Source: DASTCZ01 sp035308165
GTDB taxonomy: Bacteria > Acidobacteriota > Terriglobia > Acidiferrales > UBA7541
Direction of reading: 5' to 3'
Assembly: GCA_035308165.1 (NCBI GenBank)
Contig: DATGHC010000033.1
Span: forward strand, 18,061 to 82,060
DNA length: 64,000 nucleotides
The position numbers and the translations under genes were made by a program. Below, piece by piece: positions 15,808-24,363 of this stretch. A model generated the notes under the pieces. The model ran no database searches and was not told the origin of the DNA. It saw nothing but the letters and a program-made list of their open reading frames with translations. How positions within the stretch are numbered: the stretch's first letter is position 1; every line of letters starts with the position of its first letter.

Positions 15808-17319
15808 ATGAAATTCCGCAGAGCAATCAAAGTCGCATGTGTATTTCTAATTGCGTGCTATCCGTGCGCGGGCGGCGACGCCGATCTCACTATCTACAAT
15901 CAGAATTTCGCCGTGGTGCGGGAGATGGTGCCGCTTGATTTGAAGAAGGGGATTACGGAGGTCCGCCTGACCGACATGACGGGAAGCCTGGAGCCGGATT
16001 CCGTGATGCTGAGAGATCCGCAAGGGAAGCACGCCTTGCGAATCGTGGAGCAAAGTTATCGCGCGGATCCAGTCTCTCAGGGATTGTTGCTGGCGCTGAA
16101 TGAAGGCAAGACCATCGATTTCCTAGTTCAAGAGCAAGGTAGGAATGAGGTTGTGCAAGGGAAAATTGTGCGCAGCGGATACACGCTGGCGGGATCGAGT
16201 TTTGTACAGACGCAATACGGCATGCAGCAAGTTGGGAACGATCAACCGGATCAGCCGATTATTGAGATCGGTGGGAAATTGCGATTTGGATTGCCTGGAA
16301 CACCGCTGTTTCCGCCATTGTTGGATGAGACGATCGTGAAGCCCACATTGAGCTGGCAAATTCAAAGCGAAACGGCGGGGCGAGTGAATGCAGAGTTGAG
16401 CTACGTGACGGGCGGATTGAATTGGGATGCTGCGTACAACGTGGTGGCGCCGGAGACGGGCGACCTGCTCGATTTGACGGGCTGGGTGACGATGCGGAAT
16501 CAGACGGGGAAGACGTTTGAGAACGCGAGGATCAAGTTGATGGCGGGGAATGTGAACAAAGTGCAGATGGTGCGAGACGTTCAACAATTTGCGATCGCGG
16601 CAAATTTATCTTCTGGGGGCTTCGGGGGCCAGCCGCCCGTGACCGAGAAGAAATTCGACGAGTACCACCTTTACGAACTGCACCAGCCAACGACGTTGCA
16701 CGACAAGGAAACGAAGCAAGTTGAATTTACAAGCGCGTCGGGAGTCCAGTCGAATCGCTACTATGTGTATGACGGATTCAAGATTGACTCCAATCGTTAC
16801 CAGGGATGGGGAGTTGAAACTATACGGCAGCAGAGTGATTACGGCACGCAATCCAATCCCAGCGTGTGGGTGATGCGTGAATTTGCGAACACCACGGCCA
16901 ATCACCTGGGGATTCCGCTCCCAGCGGGGCGGATCCGCTTCTATCGAAGGGACACGGACGGGCATTTGGAATTCACAGGCGAGAACATGATCGAGCACAC
17001 GGCGCAGGATGAGACGCTGCACATCTTCACAGGCACGGCGTTTGATATAGTGGGTGAGCGGAAGCAAACCAGCTATCGAATCAATCAGAATCAAAATGCG
17101 CGGGCAGTGGATGAATCGTTCGAGATTAAATTGCGTAATCACACCAAGGAGGCGGTGGAAATTCGCGTTGTGGAACACTTGTATCGCGGGTATACGTGGA
17201 CGATTGGGGAGCATTCGGATCCCTTTCAGCAGACCGACAGCCGGACTGCAGAATTTCGAGTGAAGGTGGAGCCGGGTGGAGAGAAAACGGTGACGTATGC
17301 AGTGCACTACACCTGGTAG
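15808..17319 (+). CDS. DUF4139 domain secreted protein
   Basis: The product is 503 residues. A short signal peptide (KVACVFLIACYPCAGG) precedes a mature region beginning DLTIYNQNFAVVREMVPLDL. The middle and C-terminal half carry the DUF4139 pattern, including AELSYVTGGLNWDAAYNVVA, DLTGWVTMRNQTGKTFENARIKLMAGNV and the closing WTIGEHSDPFQQTDSRTAEF. The family is beta-rich and probably exported; its function is not known. ATG 15808 lies after GATGGGGGTGGTCCG. It is convergent with the S9 peptidase gene. Confidence 0.87.
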   Translation: MKFRRAIKVACVFLIACYPCAGGDADLTIYNQNFAVVREMVPLDLKKGITEVRLTDMTGSLEPDSVMLRDPQGKHALRIVEQSYRADPVSQGLLLALNEGKTIDFLVQEQGRNEVVQGKIVRSGYTLAGSSFVQTQYGMQQVGNDQPDQPIIEIGGKLRFGLPGTPLFPPLLDETIVKPTLSWQIQSETAGRVNAELSYVTGGLNWDAAYNVVAPETGDLLDLTGWVTMRNQTGKTFENARIKLMAGNVNKVQMVRDVQQFAIAANLSSGGFGGQPPVTEKKFDEYHLYELHQPTTLHDKETKQVEFTSASGVQSNRYYVYDGFKIDSNRYQGWGVETIRQQSDYGTQSNPSVWVMREFANTTANHLGIPLPAGRIRFYRRDTDGHLEFTGENMIEHTAQDETLHIFTGTAFDIVGERKQTSYRINQNQNARAVDESFEIKLRNHTKEAVEIRVVEHLYRGYTWTIGEHSDPFQQTDSRTAEFRVKVEPGGEKTVTYAVHYTW

Positions 17320-17381
17320 AAACGAATGGTGCATGCGACCTCATTAAAATGGGTTAATTGTTTCAGGGCGAACGGAGCACA

Positions 17382-17397
17382 CAGCCAGAAATGGCTG
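17382..17397. terminator. Hairpin between convergent genes
   Basis: CAGCCA (17382-17387), a GAAA loop, and TGGCTG (17392-17397) form a compact tetraloop hairpin between the DUF4139 stop and the S9 peptidase stop. Without a T run on either side its role as a terminator is uncertain. Confidence 0.3.
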
Positions 17398-17444
17398 GGC
17401 CACTAAACACTGCCTCGCGCTGAGTTCATCTGTTGGGAAAGCGT

Positions 17445-20372
17445 TCAGTAGACGCCCGTTTCCTTTTTAAGGCGCTCCTTTTCGGTGTCTTTATCCAAGA
17501 ACGGGATTCCATTGATCATCCAGTCGGGTTTGGGCGCACCTTTCAGGAAATAATCGAAATATTGTTGCATGCGGACGGTGAAGTCTTTTTGGTCGGGGCG
17601 GCGAACGATTCCGTGGGGTTCGCCGTTGTAGGTGAACATGTAAACTTCCTTGCCGAGGCGGCGCAGCGCCAGGTAATACTCAATGCCCTGATACCACGGG
17701 ACGGCGTTGTCGGCGTCATTCTGCAAAATCAGGATGGGAGTGGTGACGCGATCGGCCATGAAGATGGAGGAATTCTCAATGTATTTGAGAGGCGCCTGCC
17801 AGGGCGATCCGCCGATACGGGTCTGCGAACGCTCATATTGAAATTGGCGCGGCAGGCCAGGTCCCCAGCGGATGCCGTCGTAGGCCGAGATCATGTCCAC
17901 GACAGGCGCACCGGCTTCGACAGCGCGGAACCGTTTCGTTTGAGTGATCATGTAGGCGATCTGGTAGCCGCCCCAACTGTGGCCTTCAATGCCGATGGCG
18001 TTTTCATCCACGAAACCCTTGGCGACCACGGAATCGATCGCCGGGAGAACGCATTTCAGCGCGCTCTGGCCTGGATTGCCGATGGTGTAGACGATGTCGG
18101 GTTCAAGAATCAGGTAGCCGTTGCTGGTGTAAAACGTGGGAACGATGGTGTGGCTGGGGCGTGGCGCGACGTAGGCGTGCACATTATTTGAAAGCTTCTC
18201 GTAGATGTAGACGATCATCGGATATTTTTTCTTGGGGTCGAAATTCTCGGGCTTGTATAGCGTGCCCTTAAGTTCGACGCCGTCGGTATTGCGGAAATGG
18301 ATCAGCTCCGCGGTACCCCACAGGACTTGAGATTGTTGCGGATTGGCATTGGTGACCTTTTGGAGTTTCGAGAAATTGGAATCGGTGATGAGCAGGTCGG
18401 GGAATTCCTGAAAGGTAGATGCAGCGAGGACCATGACATCCGCATCTTTCGCTTTGAGCGGCGCTGTGAATGCTTTTGCAGCGAAGACGAGTTTCTGGGG
18501 AGGATCTTTGGCGTCCACTTGCGTGCGATAGAAGCCGGTGTCGTAGGTTTGTTCATCTGTCGCGCGGAGATATAGTGGTTTCGCGGGATCGATCCAACGA
18601 CCTTCCGGATCACGAACATCGGAGCCAATGCGAGCATAGCGGAATTCGAGATGAGCAGACCGCCCCACTCCGCGGGTTAAGTTGATTGCTTCGCTGCCGT
18701 CGGGCGTCATTCGCCAAACATCGTATTTGTCATAGAGAAGGATGTACTTCCCATCCTTAGTCCAACCGGCGCCCCCATAGGAGGGAGGCGGCGCGGGGTG
18801 GTCGTCATCCTCCCGCCAGAAATTCACGCCGCGATTCGCGGTCAGATTCACGGTTTTACCATCGGGGAGGGAGACGCTCACCCAGTTCTTGTCCACGTAG
18901 TAGTAGGCGTGTTTTCCATCCGGGGCCATGGAAAGGGCGTTGGCCTGTTTTTTCACCAGCAAGCGGCGATCGCCCGTGAGTGTGTTCACCAGAAAGTAGT
19001 CGGAGTATTCGGTGTCGTATTCCAGCACCGGACCATATTCGCGATCATCGGCGCCGATGGCCCAAAGACCATCCTCGCTGGGAGTTACATCGCGCAGGGT
19101 GAAGTCGGCGAGCTGGACGAATTTCTTTTCCGGCAGGTGATAAACGGCGCGGTAAGTGCGCTCTCTCTCGGTTTTGGCGCGAACCTTTTGCATGGGCTGG
19201 ATGTGCTCGTCTTTCCAGCTCCATAGGTCGGCGTTGACTTTGTCGTCGGCAAGCAGTTCGGTTGCGGGATCGGGTTCAGGAGCGTCGGGAGGAGCGCAGC
19301 CAAAGAAGATACGCTTGCCATCGTGGCTGAAGCTGACGGCGCCCTTGTCGCTGATGACGAAACCGCTGTGAAATCCGGGAGTGGAGACGGAGACCAATTC
19401 GTTGGTGACGTCTGAAGTGCCGCGCGGCCACTGGTAGAGTTTGAATTTCGGCTGTTTGGATTTGGCGTCGTCACGATCGCTCAAGAATGCGAGCTGAGTT
19501 TGATCATAATCCCAGGTAAGACGGACATATTTACCGGGGCCAGCGAGCAGGGCACGCGGGGCGGCGTCGCTGCTTGTGGTCACAAGGAAGAGGCCATTTG
19601 TTTCTTCCTTGTGGGAGGCGACCGCGTAAACCAGAGTGGCGCCATCTTTAGAGAGCGTATACGCAAGGGCATCCGGGAAGGTGTGCTCGGCTTGCGTGGA
19701 TAAATTACGCAGGACCAAATCGCTGCCATATTCTTTCTTAGGAGCGCGTCCGGCGCCGGTGGAACCTCCTTGTGGCGCGCCCTCTTCCGTCGCGGAATTT
19801 CCTCTCCCTCCTCCAGCAGGCCTGGTCGGTAGCGGTTCGTGAAGGTAAGCAATCATGCCGGCGGATTTTTCCGGGACTTCAAAACTTTTGACGCGTTCAA
19901 TTCGAGTGGCGGTACCGGAAGTAAGATCTACGATGACCAAAGTATTTTTGGGCATTTCATCGGGGCGCTTTTTATCCCGCTTGGCCTTGTCGGTGTCGGC
20001 CTTGGGAGGGAACGCGGAGAAGACGAGGTAGTGGCTATCCGCAGTAAATGACATGGTTATCTGCGGAACCGGAGGCGGCTGATCGCTTTCGGGATCGGGC
20101 AGGCCGGGCGCGGGGCGCGCTCCAGCAGGCTGGCGCCACTCGACACCCGATTGGAGATTGCGGACGACGACTTCGCCATCGCCCTCCTCTGGAAAGAGGC
20201 CATAGGCAAGGAACTTTCCGTCGTTCGAGAGCGCCTGATTCTGGATGTTGCGCCAGCTATCGTAGTCCTGATGAGTGAGGGGCCGTTTGGTTTGGGCGGA
20301 TGCAAGAGGCGTGATGAGAAGGATGAAAATCGCGACAGATTTGCCACAAAGAGATACAAAGTTAGTTCTCAT
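17445..20372 (-). CDS. S9 family (prolyl oligopeptidase-like) secreted peptidase
   Basis: The product is 975 residues: a signal peptide (SVAIFILLITPLASAQ), a long beta-propeller region with WD40-like LVFSAFP/LTWDYDQTQLAFLSD repeats, and a C-terminal alpha/beta hydrolase. The catalytic Ser799 lies in EGHSWGGYQIAYM, the Asp in QNDADNAVPWYQG and the His in NGEPHGIVR, so the triad is intact. Such enzymes cleave short peptides in the periplasm or outside the cell. The Arg/Gly/Ala-rich stretch around residues 180-220 (AGGGRGNSATEEGA) interrupts the propeller and is a loop insertion. It is divergent from the trehalose operon with 270 bases between starts. Confidence 0.9.
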   Translation of the reverse strand: MRTNFVSLCGKSVAIFILLITPLASAQTKRPLTHQDYDSWRNIQNQALSNDGKFLAYGLFPEEGDGEVVVRNLQSGVEWRQPAGARPAPGLPDPESDQPPPVPQITMSFTADSHYLVFSAFPPKADTDKAKRDKKRPDEMPKNTLVIVDLTSGTATRIERVKSFEVPEKSAGMIAYLHEPLPTRPAGGGRGNSATEEGAPQGGSTGAGRAPKKEYGSDLVLRNLSTQAEHTFPDALAYTLSKDGATLVYAVASHKEETNGLFLVTTSSDAAPRALLAGPGKYVRLTWDYDQTQLAFLSDRDDAKSKQPKFKLYQWPRGTSDVTNELVSVSTPGFHSGFVISDKGAVSFSHDGKRIFFGCAPPDAPEPDPATELLADDKVNADLWSWKDEHIQPMQKVRAKTERERTYRAVYHLPEKKFVQLADFTLRDVTPSEDGLWAIGADDREYGPVLEYDTEYSDYFLVNTLTGDRRLLVKKQANALSMAPDGKHAYYYVDKNWVSVSLPDGKTVNLTANRGVNFWREDDDHPAPPPSYGGAGWTKDGKYILLYDKYDVWRMTPDGSEAINLTRGVGRSAHLEFRYARIGSDVRDPEGRWIDPAKPLYLRATDEQTYDTGFYRTQVDAKDPPQKLVFAAKAFTAPLKAKDADVMVLAASTFQEFPDLLITDSNFSKLQKVTNANPQQSQVLWGTAELIHFRNTDGVELKGTLYKPENFDPKKKYPMIVYIYEKLSNNVHAYVAPRPSHTIVPTFYTSNGYLILEPDIVYTIGNPGQSALKCVLPAIDSVVAKGFVDENAIGIEGHSWGGYQIAYMITQTKRFRAVEAGAPVVDMISAYDGIRWGPGLPRQFQYERSQTRIGGSPWQAPLKYIENSSIFMADRVTTPILILQNDADNAVPWYQGIEYYLALRRLGKEVYMFTYNGEPHGIVRRPDQKDFTVRMQQYFDYFLKGAPKPDWMINGIPFLDKDTEKERLKKETGVY

Positions 20373-20520
20373 GATGGCGGGGAATTTAGCAGAAGCCAGA
20401 TATCAAGTCCACGATTGGTTCAGACATCGTGAAAACTGCCAGACGGGGTAAAGAATGCATGGCAGATTGGATCGCCGGAATTTAAGTCCTTGCAGATGAA
20501 GAAGTTATTCCCCCTGCATA

Positions 20521-20536
20521 TGGCACCGCTCTTGCT
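20521..20536 (+). promoter_or_regulatory. Sigma-54 (-24/-12) promoter of the trehalose operon
   Basis: TGGCAC (20521-20526), five bases, then TTGCT (20532-20536) reproduces the sigma-54 consensus TGGCAC-N5-TTGC[A/T] with GG-N10-GC spacing. Transcription would begin near 20547, about 96 bases before the ATG at 20643. A dyad upstream (CTGCCA 20436-20441, TGGCAG 20460-20465) could be an activator site, but it is short. An NtrC-type activator with GAFTGA is encoded elsewhere in this window, so sigma-54 is used by this organism. Confidence 0.6.
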
Positions 20537-20642
20537 ACAGTGAACTGTGTATTCTTCCGGCTATCTTCTTCAATTATAAAGTGATAGTTAAAGATCGCTC
20601 ACGAATTAGGGGCTTAGTTAACTTGGAACGCGGGGGCGGGAC

Positions 20643-22904
20643 ATGAAACTCAGCCTACGATTGATTGCATGCCTGGTGGTCAGCATAAGCCTGGTTACAT
20701 TCGTTGTGGCACGGAGCCAGGTGCGGTCGGAGAAACTTGGCCTGCGCACTGACCTTGCCAGGCGCGCGGAAATCCTGACAGAAAGTTTGCAGGAAAACGT
20801 TGAGCCGGTGCTGCAGCAGGGCGACCGAAGGCAGCTTCAGAAGATCGTGGAGCGGTTTGGCGACCGGGAGCACTTGGCCGGAGTGGCCGTGTATGACGGC
20901 GACGCTAAATTGCTGGCCGCCAGTGCGCAGCTAGGTCCACACGCACAGTTCCCACCGAACGTCTTTACGGAATCAAAGAACAATGACAAAGGCGCAGGCG
21001 GATTCGCGCAGGTTGGCGACGCGACGATGTATGTGTACGCGTTGCCGATGCACCATTTTGCGGACGTGATCGGAGTGCTGGTTACATTTCACGACGCTAC
21101 ATACATTGAAGCGCAGAGTTCCGCGATATGGCGCGATGCCATCTGGCATGATGCCGCGCAAGTGTTGCTGATCGTGTTGATCACCTACGTGATGATGCGA
21201 TGGTCGGTGATGGGGCCAATTGCACGAATGTCGCAGTGGATGAAGGACTTGCGTACCGGCAAGGCTGGGCCAATTCCTGAGGCCTCCGGATCAGATCTGC
21301 TGGGCGACCTGACATCCGAGGCCACCCAGCTGGCGCAACATTTGAATGAAGCGCGGATGTCCGCGAAGGAGGAAGCGCGCCTGCGCGAGGCCGGGGATTC
21401 GCAGTGGACGCCGGAGCGGCTGCGCGTGGGTGTCCGGAGAAAATTGCGCGGTAACACATTGTTCGTAGTGTCCAACCGCGAGCCGTACATGCACGTTCAC
21501 CGCGGAAAGGGAATCGAAGTGCAAGTACCCGCGAGCGGGCTGGTGACGGCGCTCGAGCCGATTCTGGTGGCGTGCGAGGGGACCTGGATCGCTCACGGGT
21601 CAGCGGATGCGGACCGAGAAACTGTGGATGCAAATGACCGCCTGCGAGTGCCCCCCGAAAATCCGCACTACACCTTGCGCCGCGTCTGGCTCACGAAAGA
21701 AGAGGAAGAGGGGTACTACTACGGATTTTCCAATGAAGGGATCTGGCCGCTGTGCCATATCGCCCATACGAGGCCCACTTTCCGCGCGTCGGATTGGGAG
21801 CAATACCGCCAGGTGAACGAAAAATTCGCGCGGGCGGTCTTGCAGGAGACAGCGAATGCGGAAAAGCCGTTCATATTGATACAGGACTATCACTTCGCGT
21901 TGCTGCCTCGGCTAATCAAGGAGGCGCGGCCGGATGCGCGAGTGGCAATTTTCTGGCACATACCGTGGCCCAACCCGGAAGCATTCGGGATTTGTCCGTG
22001 GGAGAAGGAGTTGCTGGACGGATTGCTGGGGGCGGATTTGGTCAGCTTCCACATTCAGGCGCACTGCAATAATTTTCTGGAGACCGTGGACCACGCCATT
22101 CAAAGCCGGATTGAGTGGGATCGCTTTGTGGTCAATCGGAACAACCACTATACGGCGGTGCGGCCGCATCCCATCAGCGTGGCCTTTCCGGATTGGAAGA
22201 AGGAGCCGGGCAGCGCGACCAAAGCTCTGCAAAACCGGCAGGCCATTTTGGAAGGGCTTGGTTCAGAATCCCTATTCCTGGGCGTCGGGGTGGACCGGGT
22301 CGATTACACCAAGGGTCTCGTGGAGCGATTCCGCGGAATTGAGCGGTTTCTGGAGAAGTATCCGCACTACGTCAAGCAATTCACATTTGCGCAATTCGGC
22401 GCGCCCAGCCGGACGAACATCCCTCGCTACCAGCATTTTTTTGAGGAGGTGGAGGCGGAAGCCAAGCGGATCAACGAGCGATTCCAGAGCGAAAGGTGGA
22501 AGCCGATTGTTTTTTTCAACACGCATCACAGCCATAAGGAAATTGATCCCTATTATCGGGCGGCGGATTTATGCATGGTGACATCGTTGCATGATGGGAT
22601 GAATCTGGTGGCAAAGGAATTTATTGCCGCTCGGAGCGATGACGATGGAGTGCTGATTTTGAGCCAATTCACAGGGGCAAGCCGCGAATTGCATGATGCG
22701 TTGCTCGTGAATCCTTATGACGTAGAGCAGCTGGCGGAAGCGATCCGTCGCGCTTTGGAAATGCAGCCGGAAGAAAGACACGCGCGGATGGTAAGAATGC
22801 GGCAAACTGTGAAGGAGCACAACGTGTACCGGTGGGCGGCAGAGTTGATATCGGAGCTGGCAGAGATTCGGTTGGATACGCCGGAAACGGTAGAGACTCG
22901 TTGA
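20643..22904 (+). CDS. otsA: Membrane sensor-HAMP fused to GT20 trehalose-6-phosphate synthase
   Basis: The product is 753 residues. TM1 (about 7-23), an extracytoplasmic sensor-like domain (24-170, with RRQLQKIVERFGDREHLAGV and AVYDGDAKLLAAS), TM2 (about 171-188) and a HAMP-like cytoplasmic stretch (189-245) precede a full GT20 domain (about 265-745). The donor/phosphate residues R552 and K557 of RVDYTKGL and HDGMNLVAKE (650-659) are present; the acceptor loop reads SGLV (299-301 region) instead of GGL. The domain makes trehalose 6-phosphate from NDP-glucose and glucose 6-phosphate in E. coli OtsA; glucosylglycerol-phosphate synthase relatives cannot be excluded. First gene of an operon, with otsB overlapping its stop. 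Confidence 0.85.
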   Translation: MKLSLRLIACLVVSISLVTFVVARSQVRSEKLGLRTDLARRAEILTESLQENVEPVLQQGDRRQLQKIVERFGDREHLAGVAVYDGDAKLLAASAQLGPHAQFPPNVFTESKNNDKGAGGFAQVGDATMYVYALPMHHFADVIGVLVTFHDATYIEAQSSAIWRDAIWHDAAQVLLIVLITYVMMRWSVMGPIARMSQWMKDLRTGKAGPIPEASGSDLLGDLTSEATQLAQHLNEARMSAKEEARLREAGDSQWTPERLRVGVRRKLRGNTLFVVSNREPYMHVHRGKGIEVQVPASGLVTALEPILVACEGTWIAHGSADADRETVDANDRLRVPPENPHYTLRRVWLTKEEEEGYYYGFSNEGIWPLCHIAHTRPTFRASDWEQYRQVNEKFARAVLQETANAEKPFILIQDYHFALLPRLIKEARPDARVAIFWHIPWPNPEAFGICPWEKELLDGLLGADLVSFHIQAHCNNFLETVDHAIQSRIEWDRFVVNRNNHYTAVRPHPISVAFPDWKKEPGSATKALQNRQAILEGLGSESLFLGVGVDRVDYTKGLVERFRGIERFLEKYPHYVKQFTFAQFGAPSRTNIPRYQHFFEEVEAEAKRINERFQSERWKPIVFFNTHHSHKEIDPYYRAADLCMVTSLHDGMNLVAKEFIAARSDDDGVLILSQFTGASRELHDALLVNPYDVEQLAEAIRRALEMQPEERHARMVRMRQTVKEHNVYRWAAELISELAEIRLDTPETVETR

Positions 22905-23710
22905 AAATTGGGCTGGCGCGGGGCAAGAGTGGAGTGCGGCGCTTATTTGAATGTTGGCAGGAAGTTTCGCGACAAGTTCGAGAGGCAAGTGAAATCCGCG
23001 TCTATCTGGATTTTGACGGGACGCTGGTCGACTATCACGCTAATCCCGAAGACGTTAAGTTGAGCAGGGAAGCGAAAGCGGCGTTGCGAGCGTTGGCGAA
23101 GCATCACAACGTGGATGTGGTGATTGTGAGCGGGCGGCGGCGCGGAGTACTGGTGCGGCACGTAGAAATTCCCGGAGTGCGTTTTATGGGTTTGTACGGG
23201 TGGGAAGACGGGAATATCCCGCGATTGCCGCGGCGAACGATTCAGGAGATTCGCCGGTTGCGGAGAACGTTGGCAAGCCTGCCGGCAGAGTTGCCGGGGA
23301 TTTCGATAGAGGACAAAGGGATCAGCGTGGCAGTGCATTTTCGAGGGGCCTCCCTCGAAATGAGGAGGCGCGCAGAAAGCAGAGTTCGCAGGGCGCTCGG
23401 AAAATTCCAATCGATGGTGCGCGTGATTCGATCGAACGATGTTTGGGATGTGGTTCCAAGACAAGTGCGCGGAAAGGGCTTCGCGATGCGAAGGGCACTG
23501 CGAGGCGCCGGCCGCCAGGTTTTGCCAATCTATGTTGGGGACGACGTGACCGATGAATCCGCGTTCGTGGCTCTTCGTAGAGGGATCACCGTGCTAACCG
23601 GGCCCTCGCGGAAAACCGCCGCACAATTCGGGCTGCGGAATCCAGGTGAGGTGTGCGCTTTTCTGAAGAAACTGGAAATAGAAATAAATCTTGGGGAGGA
23701 GATCCATTGA
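22901..23710 (+). CDS. otsB: Trehalose-6-phosphate phosphatase (HAD-IIB)
   Basis: The product is 269 residues. The HAD nucleophile motif is YLDFDGTLVDY (Asp37, Asp39), SGRRRGVLVR gives motif II, and GDDVTDESAF (213-222) is motif IV with the Mg-binding Asp pair. RGKGFAMRRAL holds the conserved lysine. The enzyme removes phosphate from trehalose 6-phosphate. I chose the TTG at 22901, which forms a TTGA overlap with the synthase stop, rather than an in-frame GTG at 22832 inside the synthase gene, because the next gene shows the same TTGA arrangement. The start remains inferred. Confidence 0.85.
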   Translation: MKIGLARGKSGVRRLFECWQEVSRQVREASEIRVYLDFDGTLVDYHANPEDVKLSREAKAALRALAKHHNVDVVIVSGRRRGVLVRHVEIPGVRFMGLYGWEDGNIPRLPRRTIQEIRRLRRTLASLPAELPGISIEDKGISVAVHFRGASLEMRRRAESRVRRALGKFQSMVRVIRSNDVWDVVPRQVRGKGFAMRRALRGAGRQVLPIYVGDDVTDESAFVALRRGITVLTGPSRKTAAQFGLRNPGEVCAFLKKLEIEINLGEEIH

Positions 23711-24363
23711 AAAGCGCTGAACATCCATTCCAATTTGTGACTGTTTCCTATTTGACGCGCATCGGAAATCAATCGGCGAGAAATCTGGGCGAATTGCGGG
23801 ACGGGTTGGAAAAGTGCAACGACGCGTCGATTTTCTACCACACTTTCCAGAGCCTGGGATGGCACCATTTCTTGACGGAGGGGTTTTCAAATGATTTCGC
23901 ACAATGGGTTCTGGCGGGGCTGAACCGCGCGGAATTGGCGGAAAGGTTGGCGGCACTGGACATCCGCGGCTATCTGGACCTGAACGAGTTGCGGACGGAC
24001 CTGCTGCGCGTGACCGATGAGTTTTGCCAGGCGCATCCCGATGAACTCACGCGGCCCGCGTTTGAGCCATTCTATTTTTGCGAAGCGATCGAAGTGACGA
24101 TGCCGCTGGGATGGGAGGCGAAGACGCTGGAGGAATTTCGGCGAGGAGTGGAGCATCTCAGCACCGGATCATTTCATTTCCACTTCCTGGTTTCACGGCT
24201 GCGCCTGCACTTGCGCACCAACGATTTTTCGCAGTGGTTTGCAAATGAATTAGGGCTGGAAACTCTTGCGCAACGCATAAATGGAATGGACGTATATACG
24301 AATACACTGGACAGCGCGAGAGCGAAGCTCATCGAGTACATTGACCAGGAGCTGGCGGCATGA
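23707..24363 (+). CDS. DUF5752 family protein of the trehalose operon
   Basis: The product is 218 residues, soluble and mostly helical. Motifs include FVTVSYLTRIGNQSARNLGE, FYHTFQSLGWHHFL, FSNDFAQWVLAGLN and FHFHFLVSRLRL with several conserved-looking His and aromatic residues. I assign DUF5752, a family repeatedly found beside GT4 trehalose synthase genes, from memory of such neighbourhoods. The TTG at 23707 overlaps the otsB stop (TTGA) and has GGGGAGGAG six bases upstream; extension to 23653 would run back into otsB. The stop overlaps the ATG of treT. Its biochemical role is unknown; a partner or regulator of trehalose synthesis is the natural guess. Confidence 0.75.
   Translation: MKSAEHPFQFVTVSYLTRIGNQSARNLGELRDGLEKCNDASIFYHTFQSLGWHHFLTEGFSNDFAQWVLAGLNRAELAERLAALDIRGYLDLNELRTDLLRVTDEFCQAHPDELTRPAFEPFYFCEAIEVTMPLGWEAKTLEEFRRGVEHLSTGSFHFHFLVSRLRLHLRTNDFSQWFANELGLETLAQRINGMDVYTNTLDSARAKLIEYIDQELAA

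Noticed and set aside
21934..22581. Plus-strand ORF of 215 codons within the GT20 domain
   Set aside because: It is out of frame with the synthase and Trp/Ser/Arg-rich without any motif.
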